DNA from: Ornithinimicrobium faecis
GTDB taxonomy: Bacteria > Actinomycetota > Actinomycetes > Actinomycetales > Dermatophilaceae
Direction of reading: 5' to 3'
Assembly (NCBI RefSeq): GCF_023923225.1
Contig: NZ_CP099489.1
Location: forward strand, 1,860,001 to 1,924,000
DNA length: 64,000 nt
Shown: piece after piece, positions 41,428 to 52,377 of the stretch
Numbering within the stretch: position 1 is the stretch's first letter
How the letters are laid out: each line of letters starts with the position of its first letter
The notes under the pieces: generated by a model
Told to the model about the DNA's origin: nothing
What the model saw: only the letters and a program-made list of their open reading frames with translations
Databases searched by the model: none
Translations under genes and position numbers: made by a program

Positions 41428-42759
41428 ATGTCCACGATGTCGCCCGGCGCCGAGCCGATCTCGCGCCCCCTCCCAGTCCCCGATGGCGGGTGGGCACGAC
41501 TGCGTCCCCTGCGTCGGGTGACCCGGTTCGGCGCCATGGTCCTGCTCTGCCTGAGCGGCTCTGTGCTCGCCCTCGGCACGGCCCTCACCAAATGGACCGA
41601 GGACTCATCGACAGGAGAGTTGAACGCCATACAGAACATCTTGATCCTGGCGGCCATGGTGGGATCCGTCGTCGCCGTGGTGGCACTGCGGCGCCGCCAC
41701 ACCTCGCCGTATGCCGTCACTCTGGTGACCGCCTCCCTGCCCCTCGTCCTTCCTCTGGATGCGACAGCTGCCCTGTTTGCCCTGGCTGCTCTGCTGCGCT
41801 CGCACTCGGGTCGCCGGGTGTGGGCCTGTGTCGCGGCGGTCGGACTGGCCACCACCGTGGCGCTGCTGCGCGATGCGTCGGGAGCGACCACCGACTCCTC
41901 GATGCTCAAGTCGATGACCTCGAGCCACTCACCTGGGCAGGCCGTGCCGGTCGACCTTTCCCTCGGCGTGCCGCTGATCGTGGCGACCGTGCTGCTCGTC
42001 GCCTCAGTCGCCGCCGGTCTGCTGATGCGCAACAGGGCGGCGCTGGTGGCCACCCAGGGGCGGGCCGCAGCGGCCCAGCGCAGCAGCAACGTGCTCAGCG
42101 ACCGCCTCGGGCGTCAGGCCGAGCGCGACCTGATCGCCCGCGAGGTGCACGACGTCATCGGTCACCGCCTCTCCCTGCTGTCGCTGCACGCCGGTGGGCT
42201 GCAGGTCGCTGCGGGCGAGGACCAGCGACTGTCGCACAGCGCCGCGCTGATCCGCGAGAGCGCCCAGCAGGCGATGGATGACCTGCAGTCACTGCTGCGG
42301 GTGCTGCGCGAGCCCGAAGCGACAGCCTTTAACCGGACGGCGATGCCGTCGCTGAGTGACCTGCCGGTCGTGATCGACGAGACGGTGGACGGCGGCATGC
42401 CGGTCATCTCCACGATCTATCTCTCGGAGGCCAACGATGCTGACCCGGCGTTGGCCCGCGCGGTCTATCGCATCGTCCAGGAGTTGCTGACCAACGCCCG
42501 ACGGCACGCCCCCGGTGCGCCGGTGCGACTGCTCGTGCAGGGCGGCCCGACCGAGGGCATCCGGATCGAGACGGCCAACCGGTTGACCACAGCGCATCCC
42601 GGCCCGGAGGGCAACGGACTGACCGGCATCTCCGAGCGGGTCGCCCTCTGGAATGGCACCATGCGGCACGGTCTGGATGGCGAGGAAACCTTCCGGGTGG
42701 CCGTTCACCTGCCCTGGGCCGCTGCTCAGGGCGCTGACCGAATGGAGATGCAACTGTGA
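41428..42759 (+). CDS. sensor histidine kinase, NarL/HisKA_3 type
   Basis: About 443 residues if started at the ATG at 41428; GTG at 41404 and ATG at 41422 are in frame, and none has a clear ribosome site. The N-terminal half has about five or six membrane helices (FGAMVLLCLSGSVLALGTAL; VPLIVATVLLVASVAAGLLM). The phosphoacceptor box is ERDLIAREVHDVIGHRLSLL. The ATPase N box is RIVQELLTNARRHAPGAP, and GNGLTGISERVALWNG is the G box. It phosphorylates the response regulator encoded next, which overlaps by GTGA. The signal is unknown. Confidence 0.9.
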   Translation: MSTMSPGAEPISRPLPVPDGGWARLRPLRRVTRFGAMVLLCLSGSVLALGTALTKWTEDSSTGELNAIQNILILAAMVGSVVAVVALRRRHTSPYAVTLVTASLPLVLPLDATAALFALAALLRSHSGRRVWACVAAVGLATTVALLRDASGATTDSSMLKSMTSSHSPGQAVPVDLSLGVPLIVATVLLVASVAAGLLMRNRAALVATQGRAAAAQRSSNVLSDRLGRQAERDLIAREVHDVIGHRLSLLSLHAGGLQVAAGEDQRLSHSAALIRESAQQAMDDLQSLLRVLREPEATAFNRTAMPSLSDLPVVIDETVDGGMPVISTIYLSEANDADPALARAVYRIVQELLTNARRHAPGAPVRLLVQGGPTEGIRIETANRLTTAHPGPEGNGLTGISERVALWNGTMRHGLDGEETFRVAVHLPWAAAQGADRMEMQL

Positions 42760-43448
42760 GTGTGGACATCCGGCCCGTGCGGGTCCTGCTCGTGGACGAC
42801 GATCCGCTGGTGTGCTCCGGGCTGGAGCTCATGCTGTCCGCCGCAGGCGGGATCAGCGTGGTGGGGTCGGTCGGAGACGGTGACCTTGTGGTGGGCGCGG
42901 TCCACCAGCATCACCCGGACGTGGTGCTGATGGACGTGCGGATGCCGCGGGTCGACGGCATCACTGCCACGCGAGAGCTGTTGGCCCAGGTCAACCCGCC
43001 GCGGGTGCTCGTGTTGACGACGTTTGCCGAGGACTCAGCCGTGATGCGGGCGGTGGAGGCCGGGGCGGCTGGCTTTCTGCTCAAGACCGCTGCCCCGGCT
43101 GACATCATCGACGCTGTCCGGCGTGTGGCCGCTGGCGAGGGAGTCCTCTCGCCGGCCAGTGTCCCCGAGTTGCTCCAGCACGTCGTCGACCACCCTGTGG
43201 TGACGCGACGCCGGGAGGCCGCGGGACAGCTTGCGGCCCTGACCCAGCGGGAGCGCGAGATCGTCGTCCGCGTCGCGCGGGGCCTGTCCAACGCCGACGT
43301 GGCACGTGACCTCTTTGTCAGTGAGGCCACAGTCAAGAGTCACCTTGGGGCGGTGCTGGCCAGGCTGGGCTGCACGAGCCGCGTCGAGGTCGCCGTCCTG
43401 GCCGAGCGGGCTGGCTGGTTGCATGCGGTCACTCCGGCGGGTGCCTGA
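42756..43448 (+). CDS. response regulator, NarL/LuxR type
   Basis: A 230-residue two-domain regulator. The receiver has VRVLLVDDDPLVCSGLELML, the phosphorylated Asp in DVVLMDVRMPRVDGI, and Lys in AGFLLKTAAPADI. The C-terminal LuxR helix-turn-helix is LTQREREIVVRVARGLSNAD, then LFVSEATVKSHLGAVLARLG. It is translationally coupled to the kinase before it. Targets are unknown; the nearest downstream gene is gdhA. Confidence 0.93.
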   Translation: MSVDIRPVRVLLVDDDPLVCSGLELMLSAAGGISVVGSVGDGDLVVGAVHQHHPDVVLMDVRMPRVDGITATRELLAQVNPPRVLVLTTFAEDSAVMRAVEAGAAGFLLKTAAPADIIDAVRRVAAGEGVLSPASVPELLQHVVDHPVVTRRREAAGQLAALTQREREIVVRVARGLSNADVARDLFVSEATVKSHLGAVLARLGCTSRVEVAVLAERAGWLHAVTPAGA

Positions 43449-43588
43449 CAACAGGACACCTGACAGGCAGCGAAGGCGTCAGGCGAGGTGTCGGCCGGGG
43501 CGAATTTCCTGGCGCTCCCACCTCCGCGACCGCACGCTGGTCGGCGATGGACGTCCCGACGCCTGTGAGCGGTCACACATGAGAAAAG

Positions 43589-45619
<2,031 letters not shown>

Positions 45620-45774
45620 CACAGGGGCCCTGTCGCGACGGGGTGAGGGGCGGATCTACGTGACTTCATCATTGGGCAAAACAATCGCGTGGCCGCTTGC
45701 CAACGATCGTGACCTGCGTCACTCTGACAGATGACCCCGCTGGTCGGTGTGTGGGACCGCTGAGAGGAGACGTC

Positions 45775-47214
45775 ATGAGCGACGTGGTGTTGGACAAGAG
45801 TGGCGGCGAGCAGGAGACCGAGCTCAAGCGGGTGCTCGGGCCCAAACTGCTCCTGCTGTTCATCGTGGGAGACATCCTCGGCACGGGCATCTATGCCCTG
45901 ACCGGCAAGGTCGCAGGTGAGGTCGGCGGCGCTGTCTGGCTGCCGTTCATGGTCGCTTTCGCCATCGCCATCATCACCGCCTTCAGTTATCTGGAGCTGG
46001 TCACCAAGTATCCCCGCGCTGGCGGCGCAGCATCCTTCGTGCACAGGGCCTTTGAGATCCACTTCATCACCTTCCTGGTCACCTTCACGGTCATGGCCAG
46101 CGGCATCACCTCAGCATCGACCGCCTCCCGAGCTTTCGCGGAGAACATGTTCAAGGGCTTCAACACCTTTGTGGAGGAGGGCCCGGACGGCACGACCATC
46201 GTCAGCGCCGGCGCGATCAGCATCGGTGCGCTCGCCTTCATCCTGCTGGTCATGGCAGTCAACTTCCGAGGGGTGGCCGAGTCGGTCAAGCTCAACGTGG
46301 TGCTGACCCTGATCGAGCTGTCCGGCCTGCTCCTCGTGATCTTCGTCGGGCTGTGGGCGGTCGCCGGCTTCTCCGGGGCGGAGGTCGACTTCTCCCGCAT
46401 CACCGTCTTTGAGAGCCCGAGCGGCAAGAGCGCCTTCATGGCCGTGACCGCGGCGACCGGCCTGGCCTTCTTTGCCATGGTCGGGTTCGAGGACTCGGTC
46501 AACATGGCCGAGGAGACCAAGGAGCCCAGCCGCATCTTCCCGAAGGTGATGCTCAGCGGGCTGCTGCTCACCGGTCTGATCTATGTGCTGGTGTCGATCA
46601 CCGCCGTTGCGCTGGTGCCGGTCGGAGAGCTGGCCCAGGGCGGGACACCGTTGCTGACCGTCGTCGAGCGTGGTGCCCCCAACCTGCCGATTGACACGCT
46701 CTATCCGTTCATTGCGATGTTTGCCGTCGCCAACTCCGCCCTGATCAACATGATGATGGCCTCACGGCTGCTCTATGGCATGGCCAGGCAGGGCGTGCTG
46801 CCCAAGCCACTCGGTCTGGTGCACAAGGGGCGCCAGACACCGTGGGCGGCGATCGTGTTCACGACCGCGCTCGCGATCGGCCTGATCTTGTTGGTGCAGT
46901 CGGTCTCCAACCTCGGTGACGTCACTGCGCTCCTGCTGCTCGGTGTGTTCAGCGTCGTCAACGTCGCCTGCCTGATCCTGCGCAAGGACCACGTGGACCA
47001 TGAACACTTCACGGCGCCGACGGCGCTGCCGGTGATCGGCGCACTCGCCTGTGCCTACATGGTCGGTCCGTGGACCGGCCGCGAGGGATCGGTCTATGGC
47101 ATCGCCGGCTGGTTGGTCGTGATCGGTGTCGTGCTCTGGATCGTGACGTGGATGCTCAACCGGGCGCTCTATGCCAAGCCCACCCGGATCAAGGAGCCCA
47201 CCGACCTGACCTGA
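45775..47214 (+). CDS. APC family amino acid permease
   Basis: A 479-residue transporter with about 12 helices, starting MSDVVLDKSGGEQETELKRV after GAGAGGAG. Signature parts are LLFIVGDILGTGIYALTGKV in helix 1, TKYPRAGGAASFVHRAF, and FFAMVGFEDSVNMAEETKEP in helix 6, followed by RIFPKVMLSGLLLTGL. This is the amino acid-polyamine-organocation layout. The substrate is not evident. The nearby gdhA suggests nitrogen metabolism but they are separated by dedA on the other strand. Confidence 0.9.
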   Translation: MSDVVLDKSGGEQETELKRVLGPKLLLLFIVGDILGTGIYALTGKVAGEVGGAVWLPFMVAFAIAIITAFSYLELVTKYPRAGGAASFVHRAFEIHFITFLVTFTVMASGITSASTASRAFAENMFKGFNTFVEEGPDGTTIVSAGAISIGALAFILLVMAVNFRGVAESVKLNVVLTLIELSGLLLVIFVGLWAVAGFSGAEVDFSRITVFESPSGKSAFMAVTAATGLAFFAMVGFEDSVNMAEETKEPSRIFPKVMLSGLLLTGLIYVLVSITAVALVPVGELAQGGTPLLTVVERGAPNLPIDTLYPFIAMFAVANSALINMMMASRLLYGMARQGVLPKPLGLVHKGRQTPWAAIVFTTALAIGLILLVQSVSNLGDVTALLLLGVFSVVNVACLILRKDHVDHEHFTAPTALPVIGALACAYMVGPWTGREGSVYGIAGWLVVIGVVLWIVTWMLNRALYAKPTRIKEPTDLT

Positions 47215-47511
47215 TCCACCCACCTCAACCGCACGCTTCGCCACACACCTGACCCCACCGATGGGGGACCGGGCCGGGGGAGGTGACGAGCGTCATACAG
47301 AGTCAGTTGGTGGTCGGTGCCCTGTGTCCGGTAGTGTTGATCCTTGCCCGCGTTGTGCGATGCAGCACTGATTGAAGGGCTCGCCGGAGGACAAACCGTT
47401 CCTCGCGGCCCATCGGGTGCCATTGAGAGCACCTGGAGGTAGGTCGGTCACGCTCAAGTTAGCGATGAGGCGTCCAACCTCATCGAGTTAACCAGAATTG
47501 AGCGATTCGCC
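47215..47511 (+). other. long leader region before the DEAD-box helicase gene
   Basis: This 297-bp gap has no convincing gene. A possible promoter lies near 47330 (GTGTTGATCC region). The rest would be a leader of roughly 150-180 nt with an SD-like GGAGG at 47433-47437, too far from the ATG to serve it. The final 60 bases are AT-richer (AAGTTAGCGATGAGG; GAGTTAACCAGAATTG), and no good ribosome site precedes the ATG. Long leaders are common for cold-regulated RNA helicase genes. Confidence 0.4.
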
Positions 47512-49743
47512 ATGGCCAAGGCCATCGGGCGCGCTTCCGCGCCCTCCAACAAGAAGAAGCCCCGCCACACGACGGCCCAGAAAAAGGCCGCCGCCAAGTC
47601 ACGTGAGTTGTCCGCGCGCTCCTCGCGCCGCGACGACCGCACCTCGTATGCCGACCGGAACGACCGTGATGACCGCCCCCGTCGCGGTGGTCAGGGTGGC
47701 AAGCGCTACGACGAGCGCCCGCAGCGGTCCGACCGTGACGACCGCGGTGGTCGCCGTGACTGGAACAACCGGGACGACCGTGGCCCGCGCCGCGAGTTCA
47801 ACCGCGACGAGCGCCCCCAGCGTCGTGACTGGAACAGCGATGACCGTGGTCCCCGTCGTGACTTCAACGGTGAGCGTCCGCAGCGTCGTGAGTGGAACAA
47901 CCGCGATGACCGTGGCCCGCGCCGTGACTTCAACGGTGAGCGTCCGCAGCGTCGTGAGTGGAACCGTGACGAGCGCCCCCAGCGTCGTGACTGGAACAGC
48001 GATGACCGTGGTCCCCGTCGTGACTTCAACGGTGAGCGTCCGCAGCGTCGTGAGTGGAACAACCGCGATGACCGTGGCCCGCGCCGTGACTTCAACGGTG
48101 AGCGTCCGCAGCGTCGCGAGTGGAACCGTGACGACCGCCCGCAGCGGTCCTTCGACCGTGACGACCGTGGTCCCCGTCGTGAGTGGAACAACCGCGATGA
48201 CCGTGGCCCGCGCCGTGACTTCAACGGTGAGCGTCCGCAGCGTCGTGAGTGGAACCGCGACGACCGCCCGACTCGTCGGGACACCTCGGACGAGGCCCGT
48301 CAGAACCACAGCTGGGAGCGGCGCGAGCGTCGTGACAACCGGCACTTCTCCGAGGACCGCCCGCACTCGGTGCAGGAGCACCGTGTCGAGGAGACCCCGA
48401 AGCAGGCCAAGCCCGTGCACGAGGGCCCGAACGAGTTCGGTGACCTCGGGCTGAACGAGCAGCTGGTCGAGCGCCTCACCCAGCTCGGGCTGGTCAAGCC
48501 GTTCCCAATCCAGGCCGCCACCATCCCCGATGCCCTGGCTGGTCGTGACCTGCTGGGTCGGGGTCAGACCGGTTCTGGCAAGACGCTGGCCTTCGGCCTG
48601 CCGACGCTGCACCGCCTGGCAGAGGGCGAGCGCGCCAAGCCGCGCAAGCCGCACGCGCTGATCCTGACGCCGACCCGTGAGCTCGCGATGCAGATCATGG
48701 AGGCCCTGCGTCCGCTGCTGCAGACGATGCGACTGCGCCACCAGTTGGTGGCCGGCGGCATGTCCTACACCCCGCAGCTGCGCAGCCTGGAGCAGGGCGT
48801 TGACCTGCTCGTTGCCACGCCGGGTCGCCTCGCCGACCTGCTCGAGCGCGGTGCCGCTGACCTCTCCGAGGTCAAGATCACGGTGCTCGACGAGGCCGAC
48901 CACATGGCCGAGATGGGCTTCGTCGAGGCGATCTCTGAGATCCTTGACCTCACCCCGGCCGATGGCCAGCGCCTGCTGTTCTCGGCAACGCTGGACCACG
49001 GTGTGGACAAGGTCGCCAAGAAGTACCTCTCGGACCCGGTGACCCACCAGACGGACAGCGCCACCGCGAGCGTGTCCACCATGGAGCACCACGTCTTCCT
49101 GGTCGACCCGCAGCACAAGAAGCCGATCACCGCGGCGATCGCCAACCGCACGGGCCGGACCATTGTCTTCGTGCGCACCAAGCTGGGCGCCGACCGCATT
49201 GCGCTGCAGTTGCGTGAGTGCGGCGTGTTCGCCGCGGCCCTGCACGGTGGGCTCAACCAGGCGCAGCGCACCCGCGTCCTCGAGGCGTTCAAGTCCGGCG
49301 AGTTGCCGGTCCTGGTCGCCACGGACGTCGCGGCGCGTGGCATCCACGTTGACGAGGTGTCCCTCGTGCTCCAGGCGGACCCGCCGGCAGATCACAAGGA
49401 CTACCTGCACCGTGCCGGTCGCACGGCGCGTGCGGGGGAGACCGGTCGCGTGGTGACCCTGGCACTGCCGCACCAGAAGAAGGGCGTGCAGCGCATGCTC
49501 GAGGCCGCCGGTGTGGACGCCAACCCGACCAAGGTGACTCCGCAGGACTCCGCGGTGCTGGAGACCGCCGGTGGCCGTGAGCCTTCCTTCGAGGCGATCC
49601 CGCAGTCGGTGCTCGACCGCCTGCTGCGCCCGAAGCGTCCCCAGGGTCGTGGCAACTACCGCGGTCGCCCGCAGCGCCGCAACGGCGGCTTCGACCGCGA
49701 GCGCGGCAACCGCGTCGCCGGTGGCTACCGGGGCAACCGCTGA
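47512..49743 (+). CDS. DEAD-box RNA helicase with repetitive Arg/Asp/Asn-rich N-terminal extension
   Basis: A 743-residue helicase. Residues 1-45 are basic (NKKKPRHTTAQKKAAAKSRE). About 46-265 is a low-complexity region built from DDRGPRRDFNGERPQRREWN-type units. The helicase core starts near residue 305: Q motif (VKPFPIQAATIPDAL), Walker A GRGQTGSGKTLAFG, PTRELAMQ, TPGRLADLL, DEAD box LDEADHMAEMGF, SAT (LLFSATLDHG) and HRAGRTARAGETGRV. The C-terminus is again Arg/Gly/Asn-rich (RGNYRGRPQRRNGGFDRERG). It unwinds RNA duplexes; the disordered ends probably bind RNA or promote condensation, which is inference. DNA repeats underlie the N-terminal region. Confidence 0.93.
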   Translation: MAKAIGRASAPSNKKKPRHTTAQKKAAAKSRELSARSSRRDDRTSYADRNDRDDRPRRGGQGGKRYDERPQRSDRDDRGGRRDWNNRDDRGPRREFNRDERPQRRDWNSDDRGPRRDFNGERPQRREWNNRDDRGPRRDFNGERPQRREWNRDERPQRRDWNSDDRGPRRDFNGERPQRREWNNRDDRGPRRDFNGERPQRREWNRDDRPQRSFDRDDRGPRREWNNRDDRGPRRDFNGERPQRREWNRDDRPTRRDTSDEARQNHSWERRERRDNRHFSEDRPHSVQEHRVEETPKQAKPVHEGPNEFGDLGLNEQLVERLTQLGLVKPFPIQAATIPDALAGRDLLGRGQTGSGKTLAFGLPTLHRLAEGERAKPRKPHALILTPTRELAMQIMEALRPLLQTMRLRHQLVAGGMSYTPQLRSLEQGVDLLVATPGRLADLLERGAADLSEVKITVLDEADHMAEMGFVEAISEILDLTPADGQRLLFSATLDHGVDKVAKKYLSDPVTHQTDSATASVSTMEHHVFLVDPQHKKPITAAIANRTGRTIVFVRTKLGADRIALQLRECGVFAAALHGGLNQAQRTRVLEAFKSGELPVLVATDVAARGIHVDEVSLVLQADPPADHKDYLHRAGRTARAGETGRVVTLALPHQKKGVQRMLEAAGVDANPTKVTPQDSAVLETAGGREPSFEAIPQSVLDRLLRPKRPQGRGNYRGRPQRRNGGFDRERGNRVAGGYRGNR
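47806..48129 (+). repeat. two tandem 162-bp units inside the helicase gene
   Basis: 47806-47967 and 47968-48129 are almost identical; the one difference I see is CGTCGTGAG versus CGTCGCGAG near the end. Each unit encodes 54 residues and is itself made of shorter related blocks (GGTGAGCGTCCGCAGCGTCG recurs). The period is a multiple of three, so the frame is kept. Shorter diverged copies continue to about 48270. Confidence 0.93.
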
Positions 49744-49775
49744 TTTCAGCCCTGGCGGCAGCTGACTGCTGCTGA

Positions 49776-49824
49776 CAACGAGACCGGCCCCGCACGCGAT
49801 CAGCGTGCGGGGCCGGTCTCGTTG
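49776..49824. terminator. strong bidirectional terminator hairpin
   Basis: A perfect 22-bp stem joins 49776-49797 (CAACGAGACCGGCCCCGCAC plus GC) and 49803-49824 with a 5-nt loop (GATCA). It lies between the convergent helicase and PKD-like genes. Confidence 0.9.
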
Positions 49825-49833
49825 TCTGTGGTG

Positions 49834-50748
49834 TCAGTCGTAGAGGCGGTTGCGCGAGGTGAAGACCTCAAGCGGATTAAGAGGTCCTTCGATGGTCGCG
49901 GTGCCGGGGATGGCAGTCCACGCGCCACCATCGACGCTGACGTCGCCGCCGTAGACCACCGTGATGTGCGGCTCGACCGTCGCCGCGCCCGAGTATTCGT
50001 GCGTGATGTCACCGTCTGGGTGTTGACCACCGAGCGAGCTGGTCGGGCCGATCGAGTTCCCGTCGCCAAAGTGGTAGGTCGCCGACTCCAGGACCGGACG
50101 GATGCGCACCTCGTAACCGATGATCTCGGTGGTGTCGATCTCGTCGGGTTCGAAGCCATCCTCTGGCCAGACGAGTTCATAGAAGACCGGCAGGTTGACG
50201 AGCGTGCGGCCATCCGGTGGCTCAATCGACATCGTGGGCAGAGCGAAATCGGTCTGGTGGAACTGCTCGAGAATCATCTCCTCGGTGAGTTCTTGACCGC
50301 CCTCGCCCGACCTGGGTGGAACTTCCGATCGATAGCACGTCGGGAACACCAGCACGAAGATTCCGACTTCGCCAGAGTCCTCCACTGTCCGACGATATAC
50401 GTCAGAGTATGGTCCCGAACTCCCAGGAACTCGTTCTTCGCAGTAGGTTGTGGCGAACTCACAACTTACTCGATCAGGGAAGTGGGGATCATTCCCTGGG
50501 CATCTGATAACGGCTGAGTACTCGTACCATTTATCTGGGTTTTTCGGGTCCGTTTTGGGTGGGTAGGCACGGCTGAGTGCGCGCGTTTCTGAGAGTGTCA
50601 ACCCAATATATTTCCCTGGTGGGACGATGATACATTCTTTTATGACAGGCTTTTTGCAGAGTGGGACAGTAACGGTTGCGGGACCGCCACCTAAGCCAGA
50701 ACTTACTGCAGTGACACTTGCGACCATTGCGGCTAGAAGCATGATCAC
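49834..50748 (-). CDS. secreted PKD-like domain protein of unknown function
   Basis: A 304-residue exported protein. A GTG at 50748 overlaps the stop of the DUF6318 gene; the N-terminus (MIMLLAAMVASVTAVSSGLG) is a short signal-like segment. The middle has several cysteines (CKKPVIKECIIVPPGKYIGL; VSCEFATTYCEERV). The C-terminal 90 residues resemble a PKD domain (ATYHFGDGNSIGPTSSLGGQ; DITHEYSGAATVEPHITVVY). The first half of the gene is clearly lower in GC than its surroundings. Function is unknown; it is cotranscribed with the lipoprotein upstream. Confidence 0.7.
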   Translation of the reverse strand: MIMLLAAMVASVTAVSSGLGGGPATVTVPLCKKPVIKECIIVPPGKYIGLTLSETRALSRAYPPKTDPKNPDKWYEYSAVIRCPGNDPHFPDRVSCEFATTYCEERVPGSSGPYSDVYRRTVEDSGEVGIFVLVFPTCYRSEVPPRSGEGGQELTEEMILEQFHQTDFALPTMSIEPPDGRTLVNLPVFYELVWPEDGFEPDEIDTTEIIGYEVRIRPVLESATYHFGDGNSIGPTSSLGGQHPDGDITHEYSGAATVEPHITVVYGGDVSVDGGAWTAIPGTATIEGPLNPLEVFTSRNRLYD

Positions 50749-51374
50749 TCCGCTTGGATCTCGAGGATTTTCCAGCCGTCGTCAACCCAATGAAGTCGGA
50801 TCGCCATCTCGAAAGACGAAGGTTCAAGTCCCTCCTCGACGACAGTCCCATCCTTGTCGAGTGTGGCAGGGACAGGCTGTGTAACGCTTGCGAGAATTAC
50901 CATCGACTCGCCGGTGGAGCGAGCCTCTAAGGGATCGAACGTGATTACTGGACCATCGCTGTGATGCTCGTTGCTTGTGTAGCTATCAACAAGTTCCTGG
51001 AAATTCTGACACGTTTGGCAATCGGGATCAGCCAAGTTATCCAGCAGCCCAGGAGTGGAAGTTGACGTCGAGTAGTTGAGTGAGTTCAAGTAGTGCTCGG
51101 CAAACGCAGCAGCTCCAGCCTCGGAGTCCTCGGTCGCCTCGTCGGGCAACTCAGGCGGCCCAGCAACCTCGGTCGTCTCGACCACATCCGGGGGAGACGA
51201 GGTCTCCACCACATCGTCCGGCGGCGCCTCCGTCGTCGGGGCGGCGTCTGTTGTGGGGGCGGTCTCGCTCGTCAGCGCGTCCTCGCCCGTCGGTGGATCA
51301 GCGGGTTCAGCCTCGCCGCTGCATCCAGCCAGGAGGGCGCCTGCAGCAATCAGCGTCAACGTCATCGTCTTCAA
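50745..51374 (-). CDS. DUF6318 family lipoprotein
   Basis: A 209-residue lipoprotein. The signal MKTMTLTLIAAGALLAGC ends in a lipobox (LLAGC). A Thr/Pro/Glu-rich linker (TSETAPTTDAAPTTEAPPDD) runs to about residue 85. The C-terminal domain has AGAAAFAEHYLNSLNYSTST, then DPDCQTCQNFQELVDSYTSN, with the CxxC of DUF6318 proteins, and ends FEMAIRLHWVDDGWKILEIQ. Function is unknown. It is coupled (GTGA) to the PKD-like secreted protein. Confidence 0.85.
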   Translation of the reverse strand: MKTMTLTLIAAGALLAGCSGEAEPADPPTGEDALTSETAPTTDAAPTTEAPPDDVVETSSPPDVVETTEVAGPPELPDEATEDSEAGAAAFAEHYLNSLNYSTSTSTPGLLDNLADPDCQTCQNFQELVDSYTSNEHHSDGPVITFDPLEARSTGESMVILASVTQPVPATLDKDGTVVEEGLEPSSFEMAIRLHWVDDGWKILEIQAE

Positions 51375-51492
51375 GGAGTGGCCTCCTCAGTCGGCACGCC
51401 CGCAGATCCCCACGAGCCGGTCGTGCCAGACAGTCTCACCCGCGGCGGCCACGCATAACGTTGTCCACAGGTAAAATCTGTGTATAGACGCC

Positions 51493-52284
51493 TCAGACGA
51501 AGCGGTTGTTGATCCGTGACTCCCGGAGCTCATGCAGTTGCCGGACGACGTCGTCGGTCGGCCCGGCGGGTGATGGACCAGCGAACTCGCCATGGGTCTG
51601 CAGGTGCAGCGCACCCATCCGTTCGTCCAGGTCAGCGGCGGTCTTGGCGGCGTCCTGGAGTTGCACCAGCAGGTCCTCGGGCACGGAGTCGCGATACTTG
51701 TAATAGATCTTGTGCTCCAGGCTGGCCCAGAAGTCCATCGCGACGGTGCGCAGCTGCAGCTCGACGGTGACCGGCACGATCCGGTCCGAGAGGTGCACGG
51801 GCACCCGGATCAGCCCGTGCAGGCTCCGATAACCGTTGGGCTTGGGGTTGTCGATGTAGTCCTTGACCTGCAGCACCTCGACATCGGGTTGCGAGATCAG
51901 CATGTCGTAGACGTTGTAGACGTCCCGCACGAAACTGCAGGCCACCCGCACGCCGGCGATGTCGGTGATGTTGTCCCGGATCGCCTCAAAGGACGGGTCC
52001 AGGCCGCGGCGCCGGATCTTCTCCAGGATCGACTCCGGCGTCTTCAGCCGGGTCAGCACGTGCTCGATCGGGTTGTAGTCGTGCAGGTGGGTGAACTCCT
52101 CCTGCAGGATCGAGATCTTCGTCTCGACCTCGTCCATGCCGAACTTGTACTCCATCATGAAGCGGGTGAAGTCGGCGCGCACCCGAGCGAGGTCACCCGA
52201 GGCGCCGAGTTGGCTCAGTTGATTGCTGGCGGGCATCTTTGCAGGGTCCACATGATCACCGTATGCCGTCTGGCTGAGTCGCAC
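51493..52284 (-). CDS. small alarmone synthetase (GTP pyrophosphokinase, RelA/SpoT synthetase domain only)
   Basis: A 263-residue single-domain (p)ppGpp synthetase with no HD hydrolase, TGS or ACT domain. The GTG at 52284 has AGGAG eight bases upstream. Synthetase motifs are RVRADFTRFMMEYKFGMDEV, DITDIAGVRVACSFVRDVYN, DYIDNPKPNGYRSLHGLIRV and VELQLRTVAMDFWASLEHKI. The length and layout fit the RelP/RelQ-like class. It would transfer pyrophosphate from ATP to GDP or GTP under stress. Confidence 0.92.
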   Translation of the reverse strand: MRLSQTAYGDHVDPAKMPASNQLSQLGASGDLARVRADFTRFMMEYKFGMDEVETKISILQEEFTHLHDYNPIEHVLTRLKTPESILEKIRRRGLDPSFEAIRDNITDIAGVRVACSFVRDVYNVYDMLISQPDVEVLQVKDYIDNPKPNGYRSLHGLIRVPVHLSDRIVPVTVELQLRTVAMDFWASLEHKIYYKYRDSVPEDLLVQLQDAAKTAADLDERMGALHLQTHGEFAGPSPAGPTDDVVRQLHELRESRINNRFV

Positions 52285-52322
52285 CTGAAGGTCTCCTGAG
52301 GAATGGGGCAGGGGAGTGCGGG

Positions 52323-52358
52323 CGAGCCCGCGGACCGGTGGACCGGTCCGCGGGCTCG
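52323..52358 (-). terminator. terminator of the ABC exporter operon
   Basis: CGAGCCCGCGGACCGGT (52323-52339) and ACCGGTCCGCGGGCTCG (52342-52358) form a perfect 17-bp stem. It lies 20 bp beyond the stop of the last exporter gene and before the alarmone synthetase gene on the same strand. Confidence 0.85.
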
Positions 52359-52377
52359 TTGCCGTGCCGTGGTGTGC

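Noticed and set aside
47700..48290. Possible CRISPR array because of closely spaced repeats
   Set aside because: The units are directly adjacent without unique spacers, keep the helicase frame and there are no cas genes.
47599..49473. A Thr/Val-repeat frame of 624 codons on the minus strand opposite the helicase
   Set aside because: It is the complement of the repetitive helicase gene, so its repeats only reflect the plus-strand repeats.
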